From Flaveria trinervia (lineage: Eukaryota; Streptophyta; Magnoliopsida; Asterales; Asteraceae): a DNA stretch of 64,000 bases. The stretch spans positions 40,594,331 through 40,658,330 of the forward strand of contig CM046443.1 of the NCBI GenBank assembly GCA_025506515.1, read 5' to 3'. Under the pieces are notes generated by a model. That model was given only the letters and a program-made list of their open reading frames with translations. It did no database searches and was not told the origin of the DNA. The position numbers and the translations under genes are program-made. Shown one piece after another: positions 45,046 to 56,529 of this stretch (its first letter is position 1; each line of letters opens with the position of its first letter).

Positions 45046-45664
45046 GCTATTGGGATGATTAACTTTGAGTAGTTTTTTCTTAACACTAATTCTTATTATT
45101 TCTTAAAATACGTGTGTCCTAAGTTTTCTAGTTCATCACTTTCATAAGCTCATGTTTTCTTTGGATGAAAATTTTTCTTTGAAGACTTTCCTTAGATTTT
45201 TGAAAATTTCTGATACTTCGAAAGTTATGCTTTTAACTTTGGAAGCAAATCATGCCTTCAAAATAAATAACTGTCTGAAAAATTTTACCTTCGAAAGAGT
45301 TCTCAGATCTATCTTCCGAAGCTTAAATACTTGTCTCAAACAATTACTTATTTTCAAGGACCATTTCCTTTCGAAGCAAAATTAACTCTCGGAAGCTTTG
45401 TTGTTTTATATACAAAGCACTCAAGTTTTAATTTCTCTTCCGAAGCAAAATTCTCAAAACTCTTAGGAAATTCTTTTGAAGTCATTTTAGCTTCAGAAGC
45501 TTTTTAATTAAAACTTCCGAAGATAATAAACCTTTGGAAGCTTTTTTGACTTCCAAGAAAACTACTTTTTGAGCAAAAGTAAACTACTTTTTCAGAGGTG
45601 GGACCGACATCCGGATTTCAAAATTTATCCTCTTTCATTAAACTTATCTGAAATCCCTCTCACA
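45046..45664 (+). repeat. Element C post-pol spacer with TTCCGAAG dyad cluster
   Basis: Non-coding. About eleven exact or near copies of CTTCCGAAG/CTTCGGAAG lie at 45215-45545, homologous to the spacer of element B. The cluster ends about 120 bases before the TATA box. Confidence 0.72.
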
Positions 45665-45670
45665 TATAAA
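45665..45670 (+). promoter_or_regulatory. Candidate internal promoter of element C extra ORF (TATAAA)
   Basis: TATAAA is followed by a pyrimidine-rich leader with repeated CTTCCTTC. It lies 118 bases before the ancestral start of the aORF at 45783 and at the same place as in element B. Confidence 0.58.
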
Positions 45671-45782
45671 CCCAACGTTTTCCCCCTCTTTCTATCATTT
45701 GTTCTTCCTCCAAACCTAAAACCCCAAATTTCTCTCTGAAATTTCTTTCTTCCTTCTTTCTTCATCTTTAAGCTATCTCAAA

Positions 45783-48700
45783 ATAGCCAACCTTGCTCAC
45801 AGAAATGACCCCAACTTTACCATGCAGCTACACAGGCAACACAATCAGGTTGCTCTGTTAAGCTCTTAGAAAGATCCTTATTTCTCAAAGGTTTGTCATT
45901 TCTTAGCTTTATCAAACTACTTCACCTCCCTAACCATTGATCCTCCTCTCTATGAGGATCAACTACTTGATTTCTGGAAGACCTACCAAGAGGCCATTAT
46001 GGACGGAGAGAAGGCACTGTCTGCCATAGTGCAGGGGAGAACAATCATCATCACTCCAGCCATCATCATCAGGCATCTTCAGCTAGATGATGAAGAAGGT
46101 GAGGTGTTCTTCCCAAAGGAAGCTATCAATCATTCCTTTGAGCAGATGGGATATGAGGGAGATTTCTCTGTAAAGACCTTTAGGAAAGGGAAGGTCTCAT
46201 CCCAGTGGAGATTCCTCCTCCATGTGGTCATCCACAGCTTACCAAACAAGCATGGTCGATGGGACCAGATTCCTGAGGATCTCTCCTTCATAATCCATGG
46301 AATGGATCAGGGGGTCAAACTCAGGTATTCTCAGTTTCTTTATACCAATTTACTTGCTAATTTAGACTCCTTAGAATATTACATGTTTCCTAGATATGTC
46401 CAATACATTCTTAACTATGAACTAGGCTCACAGTTGAGGGAAACAAGTAACATTCTTAAATTGGGACAGATGAAGCCCGGCATCTTTAAAATACTGAGAA
46501 AGCCCACTGTTGGCTTCTTTGGGGTAGAAACAGCTCTTGTCTGAAAAATGTTAGAGCTCATTACTCAAGGTGACAACCTAGCAGCACAAGCTAGTGTTGA
46601 GCCCACACCTGCTACCTCCTTACCACCCACACAGCTTCAAATCACCATCACTTACCAAAGAAAATCCAAACGAACCCCTACTCAGACTATTCAGTCTGTG
46701 GAGGCCCCCATATACTCACCCATATAGGAAGAAGTGGACACTGGAGCTCCGACTACTCCTGAGGAGAAGACCACTCCTATCTCTCCAAGAATCAGTGCTG
46801 AGGTTCCTCATGCTCAGCCTGATGAGCTCATTAGCCCAGCTGCCTTAAGCCATCACTCTAAGTCTCAACACTCAAGTGATCAACCTTCAAGGGACAGTTA
46901 CCATCCCCAACCTATAGATCTCAACTAACCAATTCCTAACCTTGACTTCTATACTGATGAAGATCTAGATTTTAGTGAGTATAATGAGTCTCTCTTCTTT
47001 ACCCCTACTCAAAAAGAGATGAATGCTCCTGAGTCTCCTATATCTATCCCACATCAGTCACCTACAACTAAGGTGGACACTTCTAAATCTGTTTCGGATG
47101 TCCATATGGAAGAGGCTCTCACTTCTGAAAGTGATTACATCATTAAGACCTCAACCATGGCAAGTCAGCCCACTGACATCTCAACTGAGATTGCCAGTGA
47201 GCAGAGGAAAACCAACAGCCAAGAACTTGAAGCTAGTGGTGAGAGAGAGGACTTTAGTCCAATAATCTCATCCCCCAATAAGTCTTCTGATGAAGATGAG
47301 GGGAATCTGAGACTAAAGGTGCACAAACTGACTAACACATGCACCTATTTAGTCTCAAAGGTCAGTCACCTTGAATCTTAGGTGACTACCTTACACAACA
47401 GGATCAATGATTAGCAACTTGAGATTTCATATCTAAGGAAAAATTAGCTGGGAGACCCTTAAGAAGAGCTCAACCAAGAACACAAGAACCTGTGGATGTG
47501 ATTAACCTATCTTCCAGCTCACCTACGCAAGTGGGTGATGCTACCAAAAAGGGGGAGAAAGTCATCATAGTTACAGAACCTGGGAGTTCTTCAGAGAGAG
47601 TGGACACTGAGGACTCACCATCCTCACTTGCAATTGTGCATTCTCAGCAACCTCCTTAAATTCACATTGATGTGGACTACACAGACTCCTTCATAAAGAA
47701 TTTGTTTGAGGATGGGATACCAAGGGCTATGTCATCTTCATCATCTTCAAATCACATCATTGGGTGGAGATATGAAAACATTAGGAAAGCCCTAATCATC
47801 ATAAGAGTTCAAGGATAGCAAGAAGTCTTCAATTTTTAGACTTTGAACTACTATGAAGGTTCGGATTTAGTCAACATGCCACTTGTCTACCCAAGCAAAT
47901 CAAGACAAGCTGACAGACCGGCTCAAAGAATCCAAGATATGATCACCGCAGAGTTCAGCTTAAGAAGGAGACTTAGGGAATCAGGCAATGCCATTGGTCA
48001 ACTTGATGTTGAGGCAGAACCTAAGATTAGTTTCATAGGGGAAACCTTGACTGAAGGCCCAGTGGCAGAACCTGAGACCCCTGTCTCATCATCATCAATT
48101 GCTGCAAATATCCACACTCCTATTGAGACACTTGCTGGTGAAGGTGCTTCTCAACCTCTCTCTGGCCAAAGCTCAGATGCTGCAACAAGCAATGAAGGCC
48201 AAAGCTCTCTCCACCCTGAGTCACAAAGTTCTGTGAGTGACAAAGGGAAAAGAAAGATGACATCTGAGGAGATTGAGGAGGAGGAGAGAGAGAGAGAGAG
48301 AGGAAAAGGAGGCTGAGGGGAGAAAGTTCCTCTGTTGAGTCTTCAAGACTCATGGGGTCTGCTATCAGGGCTGCCCCCAGACCAAATACTCAGAATGATG
48401 AGTTAAGGGCAGTCAGGATAAATTATTTGTAGACAAGGAACTATGACATAGATAGTGTCATCTCTCCCCCCTTAGAAGAGTTGAATGAACTGGTTGATCT
48501 GGAAAGGTCAAGGAGAAGAAGGAGGCAGAAGGTGCAGAGCTTCTAGTACAATTCAAAGAAGAGAGAAGAAGAAAAAGACTATACAAGGATATGCCTACCC
48601 TCTCCCCAGTTCAGGAAAGTCCTGCACAAGAAGATGTGATTCAACAAGAACCTCAGGTAACAAGAAGAAGAAAGGATCAAGATGATCAACTGCCTGAGTG

Positions 48701-49609
48701 CCACAGGCTTCTATCAGGTAGATGCACTCCTTCCCTTGTCCTATGACTATGTTGAGTTTGAGTACTTAAAACAGCTTGAACTTGAGATAATCAAGGACAG
48801 AAAGACAACTAAGAAGAAGCTAAGGGAAGAAGCTGCAAAATCAAGAGCTATCATCCAAAATAGCATGAAGAAGTCTGTTGATAGGAAGAGGATGAGGAGC
48901 TTCTTGAAGCTATATGGATTCTCCGGAAGGAGACTTGGCCCCATATCTCTATCCACTATGGATGAGCATATTAGGGTGATCAAGCAGAAGATCAAAAGTG
49001 GTGAGCTCATTGACTTACACTCCACTCCAAATCAAGCCCCACCAGAAGTGGAGGTTAAGGTTGAACAACCAGAGACAACACAGCCTAGACCTCCTGCTGA
49101 AACTCAGCAAGTTTCATCTTCTGATCCACAGCAGGGTCAACCTATCTCTCCTTCTGAGCCTGAGAGAGAGGAAATCCCAACTGAGAATGACAGTGAAGAT
49201 CAATCTGGTACTGTAGGCCAGTCTTCTCAGTTAAAACCTATAAAGAGAAAGAAGAGGATGGCTTCTAAACCAAAGCCAAAGAAGAAGAAGACTGCACCCT
49301 CTTCTAAACCCCAGGATGAGTTAGAACATCTTGAGGTTATGCAGCCAGAGGATGCTATATCACTCCAATTCAAACAGCTCCTCTAGCATCAGCAGAACCA
49401 TCTTGTCTTGGACATACACCACAAATTTAGAAAGATGGCATGTCATTAGAGATCAAGGCACTAAAGACATTTACACATGGGAAGATATGTTTCAGTTGCC
49501 TCTGCATGACCTCTTTGATATGAGAAGACACTTTGACAGTCTAAAGGATCCTGATCATCTTTTGAAGAAAGGATTGCTGATCATCCTAATAAGGACTATT
49601 GATATCTGA
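45783..49609 (+). pseudogene. Element C extra ORF (aORF), start codon lost
   Basis: The start codon of element B (ATG) is ATA here, at 45783. The frame then runs in phase to 46544 with one stop near 45870. It contains QLLDFWKTYQEAIMDG, RTIIITPAIIIRHLQLDD, FEQMGYEGDFSV, SQWRFLLHVVIHSL and YYMFPRYVQYILN, the N-terminal domain shared with B and, weakly, with A and F. Further parts are a Ser/Pro/Thr-rich region with a few stops (46545-47380), a coiled coil around 47300-47450, an acidic/basic region (47843-48316), a Lys/Glu helix with YGFSGRRLGPISLS (48682-49386) and the C-terminal domain (LSWTYTTNLERWHVI) ending 31 bases before the PPT. It would be about 1,270 residues if open. No signal peptide or membrane segment is seen. 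Function unknown. Confidence 0.75.
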
Positions 49610-49640
49610 AGTCTACTAAGTGTTTTGGTAGCATCAGCCT

Positions 49641-49650
49641 AGGGGGAGTT
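49641..49650 (+). other. Element C polypurine tract
   Basis: AGGGGGAGTT directly before the 3' LTR. Confidence 0.87.
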
Positions 49651-50449
49651 TGTAGAGATTAATGAAAAAGTTGATGCAACCTAAACATCCAATGTCTATC
49701 CTGCATGCTGCACAAGTACATTGAAGAAGAATGCTTAGGAAGTTTCACACATACAACAGAAATATTCTAAGTGTGAAATCTTCTGAAGCCAAGACCAATA
49801 TCTTCCGAAGCCAAATATGAAGTCTTCCGAAGCCTTAGAGACAAATTCTTGCGAAGCTTCAACTCATGAAGACAGATTTCTTCCAAAGACTTTTAACACA
49901 TGTTGTATCTGATGTACTTTTCCATAAAGCTGGACACCTTTCCGCTGCACCTCTGTAAGGTCACCAACTTACATGAGTTGGTGAAAAGGTCCATGCTTTT
50001 GGTAATTGTACATTGAGGTCTTGAGTTTGTAACTTTCTATTTCATGTACTTTATCCTTTTTGTAATAGATAAGGACGTGAGCTATGACATGTCATAGTCA
50101 CTAGTCAAAAGGCAATCTGCCTTTTGACTCTACAACTGATTTTGTTTTGTGTCTAGTCAATTGTATCCAGCTGGCTTTCAAAGTATAGTCGGCTGTAGGA
50201 TGTAGTATAAGTATCTCATGTTCTTGTATCTTTGAATCATGCTTTGTAACACTTGTAATAGAGCATAGAGAAAGCAATATACTGCATTCTTGAAAACCAT
50301 ATACTTGTGTTCTTTGTGTTCAGTCTCTTACATTACTTGTGTTCTTAGTGTCTTACTTTGGTTAATCCAGTCATACTATTTGAATCAGTTTAGTTAATCC
50401 GCCTCTTTGTGTTGTTGTGTTATAACTAACTCCCTTCAATGATCATGCA
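49651..50449 (+). repeat. Element C 3' LTR
   Basis: TGTAGAGATT to CATGCA, 799 bp, matching 38103-38900. TTCCGAAG units at about 49790-49895. The next bases, to 50529, are the right end of the Mutator-like element. Confidence 0.92.
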
Positions 50450-50538
50450 CTAATATATTAAAAATATTCTTTTTTCGGCTAATAGTGTTAAATGGCCCTA
50501 AACCCAGGGGCCAAAATAGTAATTTACTCTAAAAAATA

Positions 50539-51551
50539 TGACAATTATTTCTCATAATAGAATTTTATTAACAATATGATTCACCTCATTGCATTTAAAC
50601 TCTTTTAAACACATTTATTTGATGTGTTGCTTGTTTTATGGCCCATTAAAATCTTATGGATGGCATTAATAATGTTGTCATATATATGTTGAGAACTAGA
50701 CATTTAGGTTAATAATGCTATCTATGACTATTAGCCAATACAGTTGAGAAAGATACAAGAAATTAACTTAAGAGCTATTTTCAGGCCAACTTGGAGGAGG
50801 GGGAGAAGAAAAACAACCAATAGTACTAATAGAAGTGAAATCAAGTTTAAAGTTAGCAAGTAACTCATAGAAAGAGGAGTGGGGGATAATGATTAATCAG
50901 AAGACTAGTGGTGGTATTTGCATCATACCAACATTTCATTAGTAAATGGAAATGATTTGGCTCAAATCTTACAAAGGTTACCATATAGGAACTAGTTTGA
51001 ACTAAAGAATGTGAGTTAGGGACCGATTTGGGTGCATATCAATTTATAAAAGGTTGCTTCACTGTTTTAGTACACATTTTTTTGTACCTCTAGTTGGGTC
51101 GGTAAAAGTGTGGCTAAGCCCATTATTGTGATCATGTGATAGTGATGCAAATTTTAAATGTTTACCCACTCTGACCTCATAATCGAATATCATATTAATT
51201 GGTACAAAAAGTACAGGTTTGTAACCGAAAAGAACCGAATCAGTTAGTGATTAAAACATAACTGGTTAGGAAGTGCTTATTTTCAAGTCGGTTAAATAAA
51301 AACATAGGTAACCGGTTCTTACCATTACATATATATAACACTTTGTTTTATACCGGCTATACAACCATTAATTGCCATTGTAAATATGTTTTTTTTGTTA
51401 ACATTTCTAGCCCGATATGTGTAAATATGTTTTTTTACATTTCTAGCCCAAATGTTGATTATATCCTAACACATGAATCAAAACACAAAACCCTAATCAT
51501 GTTTATTAAATCCCAAATATGAAACTAAACATTGAAACTATAAAACTTACT
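50539..51551. other. Unassigned A/T-rich DNA
   Basis: No credible gene. The only structure noticed is a short imperfect tandem duplication at about 51383-51450 (TAAATATGTTTTTTT and ACATTTCTAGCCC, each twice). This may be the original chromosomal DNA. Confidence 0.6.
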
Positions 51552-51948
51552 TGTGGGAATAAAGATTCTTAATGAAGATGATGATATCATGATTGTGAGA
51601 TTTGTTCCTATTATGATATCTAAAGGGATCGACGAATGATTTTGAGGGAATAGGTTAGTGGTGTGTTTTTGGTTATACCCTTACTCTTTTAGTTATAATT
51701 TCTTAGGAGAAACCTAATTATAGTTATTGGGTATTTCCAATAGATAAGCCCATCATACTTTTAGAGACTAATTATGTCATTTGGTAAAACTTATTTAATT
51801 AATCCGTAGGCCACAAATTATGGGTTATTTCAAAGAAATTTCCCCTTGGTCAAGTAATCATTTGTAATTAGTATACATAAAATGGGCAAGTTAAACACTC
51901 ATCAAATTTAATATTGAAACTTATAGAAAATAGTTACAGTCTTCCACA
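51552..51948 (-). repeat. Probable element G 3' LTR
   Basis: The ends are inverted: TGTGGGAATAAAG on the left and CTTCCACA on the right (plus strand). It is 397 bp and sits about 200 bases beyond the RNase H end. The purine-rich GGGGGTCTTG just outside could be a decayed PPT. There is no second copy to confirm the limits. Confidence 0.5.
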
Positions 51949-52149
51949 TTTAACTTAATTCAAGACCCCCAAGAATCATACTTAAGTCTTGACATAAAAC
52001 ATTAAACATAAAACTAAAATGACTAAAATAAACTGTTAATATATAGTATTCATCTGTATAAATTTATCTATAGATCATTAATCGTGCATATAAGTTAGAA
52101 TAGACAAAATAAGTATTCTAGGAAATCACATTAATCATTAATGCAAACT

Positions 52150-54343
52150 TGATATCCTATTATATAAGTTCTCTAGTAAAGCTCATCCTTGTTACGAGTT
52201 CTTGAAAAGTTTTGGGTGGTAGACCTTTAGTCATCGGATCTGCAAATGTAACTTTTGTGCTAATGTTCTCGATACAAAGATTATTTTCCTTACTCATTCT
52301 CATACAAAAAATAATGCTCAACTCGAACTATTACTATTTGAGAAACTAACAACAGTTGAGTTGTCACAGTAAATCTTTAACGGTTGGAAAATGGAGTTAA
52401 CAATTTTGACTCTAGTAATGAGATTTCTAACAACATCCCATGACAAGTTGAGTTATAAACCACATCGTATTCCGCCATCATTTTTGAAATTGTTATCAAC
52501 TGCTGCTTATGATCCTTCATGAAATAGTCTGCCTTCTAGCATGAAGATGTACCTCGAAGTTAATTTCTTATCATCTTTGCATTTAGCAAACTCAAATCAT
52601 AATAGCCCACCACTTCTAAGTTATTAGTTCTTCTATATGTCAACTTATACTCGTTTGTCCCTTGTAGATATCGTAATACTTTCTTTGTTGCTTTCCAATG
52701 ATTTAGGCTAGGATTAATTAGATTGATATCAGTCTAGCATTCTAGCAATGTATGAAATATCAAGACTAGTGTAGACTTGAGCATATTTTAAACTCCCTAC
52801 TACTAAAGCATAAGGTATCAATTTCATCTACTCCTTCTCATCCTCTGTTTTCGGACATTAAAATGAACCAAAAATGTCATCTTTAACTACTGGGGCAATT
52901 AAGTGAGAGCAACGTTACATATTATAATGTGTGAGTACACATTCATTGTATGCCTTTTGACACAATTCTAATATTCCATTGGCTCGACGGCGTTGTATTT
53001 CGATGCTTATTACATGAGAAGCTTCTCCGAGATCTTTCATGTCAAAATTATGCAAAAGTAATCGTTTTGACTCATACAACAAATCTAAACTATTATTTTC
53101 CAATAGAATATCATCTACGTAAAGGGCAAGTACAACAAAATAACTCTCACTCATTTTGAGGTAGGTGCATTGATCCACTTGATTTTTAATAAAACCTTGT
53201 TTATCATGAGTTCATAAAATTTTAAGACCCAAATATGGACTTCTTTAACTTACAGACTAAGTGTTCTTTAGCTTTAGGTTAGTAATCATCAGGTTGCTTT
53301 ATAAATACATCCTCAAGTAAGTCAACATTAAGAAAAGTGGTTTTAACATCCATGTGATGTAACTCTAAGTCAAAATGAGCTATTAAGGGCATCACAATCC
53401 TTAAGGAATCCTTAAATGAAATAGGAGAAAAAGTTTCTAATAATAAATTTTCTTGTCTTTAGCAAACAATCATGTTTTATAACATTTAGTATTACCATTT
53501 GAGTCAAATATGATTTTGAAAGCCCATTTACATTCAACATGTTTTACACCCTTGGGTACCTCAACCAATTCCCAAACTTTATTCTTATACATGGAATCAA
53601 GCTCATTGATCATAGCTTTATTTCATTCAGATGACTTATCACTACTAATGGATCATTATAGAAGGTTAGATCCTTACACTTTCCTATATCTAGATTTGTT
53701 AATTTATGGTAGGTGACATAATCATTAAAATTAGTAGGCCTTATAGACCATGATAACATCCTTAGCTAAATTTTAGGTTGTGCAATTTCAGTTCTCGTTT
53801 GTGGGACTTGCTCTTGTGGGTTTCACGGTGCTTCATTTATATGAATGTTTGGAGCAACATGAAATGCTGAGGAAACATGAGATAATGGTGTAGTATTTTG
53901 TAATGGAGCACTGTCATGTAAAAGGTGTAATAAGAGGTAAGTGTAAAGAGCTCATCCCCCCTCTTCTTGCTTCTTGTAAGTCAATGTCTTGACGTTCACT
54001 TCTCCAACCGATCTTATAATCCTCTAAAACATGGCATGAGATGTTTCCATGATACGAGTAGTATCAGAAGGGCAATAAAATCTATATCCTTTTGAATGAT
54101 CAAGATATCCTATAAGGAAAAAACTAAATATCTTCAAGTCAACTTTTCTTTGTTGATTATTATAAAGCTTAGCTTCGGCTGGACAACCCCATACTTACAT
54201 AGAACTTAAGCTAGGTTTCTTCATGTCCAAAAAGGAGTTTTAGGACAAACTTAGAAGAACTCTAGTTAGTATATGAACAGTTGTCTTTTATGCCACTATT
54301 CATAAATATTTAGGTAAAGATGAGTTCGCTAACACATATCTAA
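52150..54343 (-). pseudogene. pol: Element G pol remnant (integrase C-term, RT, RNase H)
   Basis: From 54250 to 54060 the minus strand shows VWGCPAEAKLYN, DLKIFSFFLIGYLDHSKGYRF, the copia integrase-RT linker region. RT includes the frame 53178-52915 with YVDD at 53121-53110 and FDMKDLGEASHVISIEI. RNase H is seen at about 52600-52400 (GTSSCMLEG-like and ATCHGMLL-like segments with stops). The end near 52165 reads as a degraded LTKGLPPKTFQEL-type tail. Many stops and shifts are present; only fragments remain readable. Confidence 0.7.
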
Positions 54344-55775
54344 TGTAAGGCCCCGTTCCCAGGACGCTTACAGTTGGTCAATCATTGCACAAAAAACATA
54401 TAATTACATCCATTTAGAGAAAACGTTGCAACTGAGACATTAAAACAAACATCTCATTTCATTATAAAAGCTTTTGAAAAACAATACATCGTTATCAAGT
54501 TACAAAATACATGTTGCATTACATCACAAAAGCATTATAAAAATGGATGCCATCCAAAAGAGCTGAGTAGCCACCCCGTGCCATCCTCAGCAACATTACC
54601 TGCCAACTTGAAACACATAAAAGTCAGCGTTGCTGAGTGAGTTCTGGTTTTATAATAAAACATACTTTACATTCATTTAAAAAAACATCCTTTACTTTCT
54701 TTCAAATCATAACAGTCTTAGAACGTGAGCACACATTGTACATACACATAGATAATAGTTATTATCTTCATCATTGTTCATTTCATGCATTTATTATCTT
54801 TCATTTTCATCTAGGTCTTGTCATGTGCTTAACCCCCCTCTAGAGCACCAAGCAATTCATCTAGGGTTAAGCGACAAGGACCCCATACATCTGGTCAATT
54901 ACAAAGATTGAACCCCTATGTGCATCCTCATGGATTTAACCCGCACACTGTTGAGCTGACAACCCCTCATTGGGTGTGAACCTCCATACATATGCTTGAT
55001 CACACGGATCAAGCCCTAGTGTGCATCCTCATGGGTAGCTAACCCGCACACGGTTGAGCTAACACTCCTCATTGAGTGTGAACCTCCATACGTTTGCTTG
55101 CAAGCCTTTCTTACGTTCTTTCATTCATTAATGCATGCATTCTTCATTTCGTTCCTCTTTTCATTATCTTTCATTTTACGTTACTTAATACTTTTCATTT
55201 TATTACTTAACATACAAGTAAAGCCATGGGAAGACAATCAATTAAAACAAGGAACATAATAAACATACAACATCATCATACGTGGCATAAATCATACATA
55301 CATAACAACATGCATAAGCAACAATCTTACATCAACATACATGCCCCACATATCATCTATGACCTCCAACGTCAACTTAGAGGAACCCCAGGGAACTTTC
55401 CAAGTCAAAGCTTACATCTACACATCTCCCCAAAAGTCAGAAAGTTAAACTATGTTCTTTTGGGCGCAGGAGTCCTATTTGGGCGTATGGAAACCCTTCA
55501 GTCGCATGGCCTCCCAGGCGACTGAACACTTAGGTGAATGAACACTATGTGAATGAGCACTTTTTTTGGACCTCAATCGCATGACTCCCATGCGAATGAA
55601 CCCAGTCGCACGACTCACATGCGTATGGAATCCAATCGCACGACTCACATGTGTATGGACCTCAGTCGCATGGCACCCATGCGCATGGACTTCAGTCCCA
55701 TTCCTTTTGGTCGCATGACCTCCAGTCGTATGCCATTCAGTCGAATAGCCCTAGCTGATGTAGAATGCAGTTTTT
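54344..55775 (+). repeat. Repeat H, right copy: LTR-like sequence
   Basis: It starts TGTAAGGCCCCGTTCCC, matching the minus-strand copy at 25627-25286 for over 300 bases. It contains a two-copy direct repeat of about 100 bp (54911-55010 and 55011-55107, each with TGTGCATCCTCATGG and GTGTGAACCTCCATAC). The right part (55490-55760) is an array of CAGTCGCACGACT/CATGCGTATGGA-type units. It is interrupted at 55776 by element F. A long gypsy-type LTR is the likeliest reading, unproven. Confidence 0.5.
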
Positions 55776-56504
55776 TGTTAGGACCTAGTATTTGAATGAA
55801 ATACCTAGAGATTAGCGTGTAAACCAGATCAAATAATGTGGAATCCTATTTGATTGGCGATCCAATCAGTGAGAACACACGAAGAATCAATCAAGAATTG
55901 AGACTAACGTTAGAAATCGATTGGGAATCGATCTAATGTGTTCTAAGAACTTGGAGAACGAATTGTGAGGCTTCTGGACGGCTAGGGTACGTCTGGAATC
56001 ATAATTGATCAAAAGCTCTAATTTTTCACGAATTGGGTTATATTTATAGGTTGGTATTATTCAATCGTGTGACTGAACCATTAGCATGTTCAGTCGTGCG
56101 ATTGAACCATGCGGTTGATTCATCCGCACGACTGAGTGTTCAGTCGTACACTGAGCCAATCTTATGTGTCAATCATACGACTGATCCAGTCTCCTGCTTC
56201 AGTCGTGCGATTGAGTCACTCGTATGAAGTTATTCATGCTTATGGTCCATTCGCATGGGCCATTCGCATGAGAACTTCATTATGTTAAGTTTGAATGTAT
56301 TAATTAATAAACATTATGTGTAACCATTCAAACAATCACTAACCTAATTAACCAATTTAATATCAACTCATTAATGAAATATTAGTCATTACAAATCACA
56401 AACAACCAATATCATTTCATTAATCATATGAAATTACACCAGAATCAGATAAACAAGATCTATTACATTTCATATCATGATCTAGGGACATATGTGTATC
56501 AACA
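55776..56504 (-). repeat. Element F 3' LTR
   Basis: The plus-strand edges are TGTTAGGACC and ATCAACA. TATAAATA (minus) is at 56048-56041 and the dyad array at 56060-56270 in U3. It is clearly related to the element E LTRs but more diverged from them than they are from each other. Confidence 0.88.
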
Positions 56505-56520
56505 AACTCCCCCTTGGACC
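56505..56520 (-). other. Element F polypurine tract
   Basis: Minus strand GGTCCAAGGGGGAGTT lies next to the LTR start TGTTGATAC. Confidence 0.83.
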
Positions 56521-56529
56521 TAGATCTCT

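Larger units (their letters stand above)
38103..50449 (+). mobile_element. Element C: near-complete SIRE-like copia retrotransposon with extra ORF
   Basis: This is the full order of 5' LTR (38103-38900), PBS, gag, protease, integrase, RT, RNase H, dyad spacer with TATA, aORF, PPT and 3' LTR (49651-50449), 12.3 kb in all. It is the best reference copy for B and D. It inserted inside a Mutator-like element. ATATT precedes the 5' LTR; after the 3' LTR the same ATATT appears only after five extra bases (CTAAT), so the target duplication is uncertain. The LTRs differ by several percent by eye. Confidence 0.93.
36821..50529. mobile_element. Mutator-like TIR element, non-autonomous, invaded by element C
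   Basis: The ends are inverted repeats: GAGTAAATTATTATTTTGGC at 36821 and its counterpart, reading GAGTAAATTACTATTTTGGC on the minus strand from 50529. Similarity extends about 60 bases. Both ends are flanked by the identical 9-bp TAAAAAATA (36812-36820 and 50530-50538). A 9-bp target duplication is typical of the Mutator superfamily. Without element C the unit is about 1.36 kb and has no transposase, so it would be mobilised in trans. Confidence 0.75.
51552..54343 (-). mobile_element. Element G: old copia remnant of another lineage, 3' part
   Basis: On the minus strand an integrase C-terminus, RT and RNase H with many stops lead to a probable 3' LTR at 51948-51552. The remnant is truncated at 54343 where repeat H begins. 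Its RT text (FDMKDLGEASHVI) differs from the MSAMGEL type of the other elements, so it is not of the SIRE lineage. The number of stops makes it one of the oldest insertions here. Confidence 0.7.

Noticed and set aside
38098..50459. ATATT as target duplication of element C
   Set aside because: The right copy lies five bases beyond the expected LTR end, so it may be chance in A/T-rich DNA. Not claimed as a duplication.
50539..51551. Host gene or exon in the only apparently non-transposon stretch
   Set aside because: No frame above background, no splice-site pattern with coding potential, and strongly A/T-rich.
55226..55795. Small plus-strand frames in repeat H
   Set aside because: They have no recognisable domain and overlap a motif array; they look like chance frames.
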